Below are positions 5,407 through 5,567 of a stretch of DNA of 5,567 bases, in pieces (the first letter of the stretch is position 1; every line of letters starts with the position of its first letter). The notes under the pieces are model-generated. The model had not been told where the DNA came from. It saw nothing but the letters and a program-made list of their open reading frames with translations, and ran no database searches. This DNA comes from DAOTEJ01 sp035454085. GTDB lineage: Bacteria; Pseudomonadota; Gammaproteobacteria; Burkholderiales; Burkholderiaceae_F. Both the position numbers and the translations under genes were made by a program. Location: positions 1 to 5,567 of the forward strand of contig DAOTEJ010000120.1 of the NCBI GenBank assembly GCA_035454085.1, given 5' to 3'.

Positions 5407-5567
5407 TCAGCCCCGGTTGGCCAGCGCCGCTGCGCGCCCCGCCGCCACGCCGCTGGCCCAGGCCCACTGGAAGTTGTAGCCACCCAGCCAGCCCGTGACG
5501 TCGACCACCTCGCCCACGAAGTGCAGGCCGGGCGCCTTGCGCGCCTCGAGCGTCTTGGCGTCCAGTT
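5407..5567 (-). CDS. C-terminal end of a YhiN/HI0933-family FAD-dependent oxidoreductase (5' end outside window)
   Basis: Read on the minus strand, the frame is open from the window edge to TGA (TCA at 5407-5409) and gives 52 complete residues: LDAKTLEARKAPGLHFVGEV, then VDVTGWLGGYNFQWAWASGV, then an Ala-rich end closing in LANRG. The GEVVDVTGWLGGYNFQWAWASG region is the signature C-terminal FAD-contacting segment of the YhiN/HI0933 flavoprotein family (TIGR00275-type; BaiN-like). Complete members are about 400 residues, so about 350 residues lie beyond the window. It is a cytoplasmic flavoprotein; a physiological substrate is not established for most members. It converges on the GK-tailed secreted protein gene with 36 bases between the stops. 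The other flavoprotein branch (PP_4765 type) lacks the GWLGGYNFQWAWASG wording, so it is less likely. Confidence 0.92.
   Translation of the reverse strand, partial: LDAKTLEARKAPGLHFVGEVVDVTGWLGGYNFQWAWASGVAAGRAAALANRG

Noticed and set aside
1..5567. Mobile element, CRISPR, phage or toxin-antitoxin content
   Set aside because: No transposase, integrase, regular spaced repeats, tRNA, or paired small toxin/antitoxin genes were seen; composition is even throughout.

Overview
This is a very GC-rich window (roughly 70% GC by eye, with G or C at most third codon positions). It looks like ordinary chromosome from a betaproteobacterium, most likely order Burkholderiales and perhaps close to Comamonadaceae. 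The evidence is the pairing of a DUF3460 gene with scpA, the form of the ScpA N-terminus, and a small secreted protein type I know mainly from Burkholderiales. There is no rRNA, tRNA, CRISPR array, transposase, integrase or phage gene, and base composition does not shift anywhere in the window.

Layout. (1) Bases 1-1584, plus strand: a SulP/SLC26 anion transporter with a C-terminal STAS domain, cut at its N-terminus by the window edge. (2) Bases 1594-2115, minus strand, convergent with the transporter: a lipoprotein with two BamE/SmpA-like halves. (3) A 68-base divergent gap with an RBS and weak promoter-like sequence. (4) Bases 2184-4825, plus strand: a tight run of four genes, namely a 63-residue DUF3460 protein, the condensin kleisin ScpA (TTG start one base after the preceding stop), a secreted DUF4019 protein with an Ala/Pro linker, and a YeiH-type putative sulfate exporter. 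(5) A 134-base gap with small hairpins. (6) Bases 4960-5370: a small secreted protein with two cysteines and a Gly-Lys tail. (7) Bases 5407-5567, minus strand: the C-terminal 52 residues of a YhiN/HI0933-family flavoprotein, continuing past the window.

How the genes fit together. The best-supported unit is DUF3460-scpA-DUF4019-yeiH, which has gaps of 1, 9 and 16 bases and is probably one transcript. ScpA bridges the SMC heads in the chromosome-organising SMC-ScpA-ScpB complex; scpB and smc are not in this window. The other two members act in the envelope, so shared function is not evident. Two anion transporters lie in the window, a SulP protein and a putative sulfate exporter, but on different transcripts.

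I do not see a clearly novel multi-gene system. The items most worth a second look are the unknown DUF3460 protein tied to scpA, the BamE-like lipoprotein with Asp right after its lipidated Cys, and the secreted GK-tailed protein.
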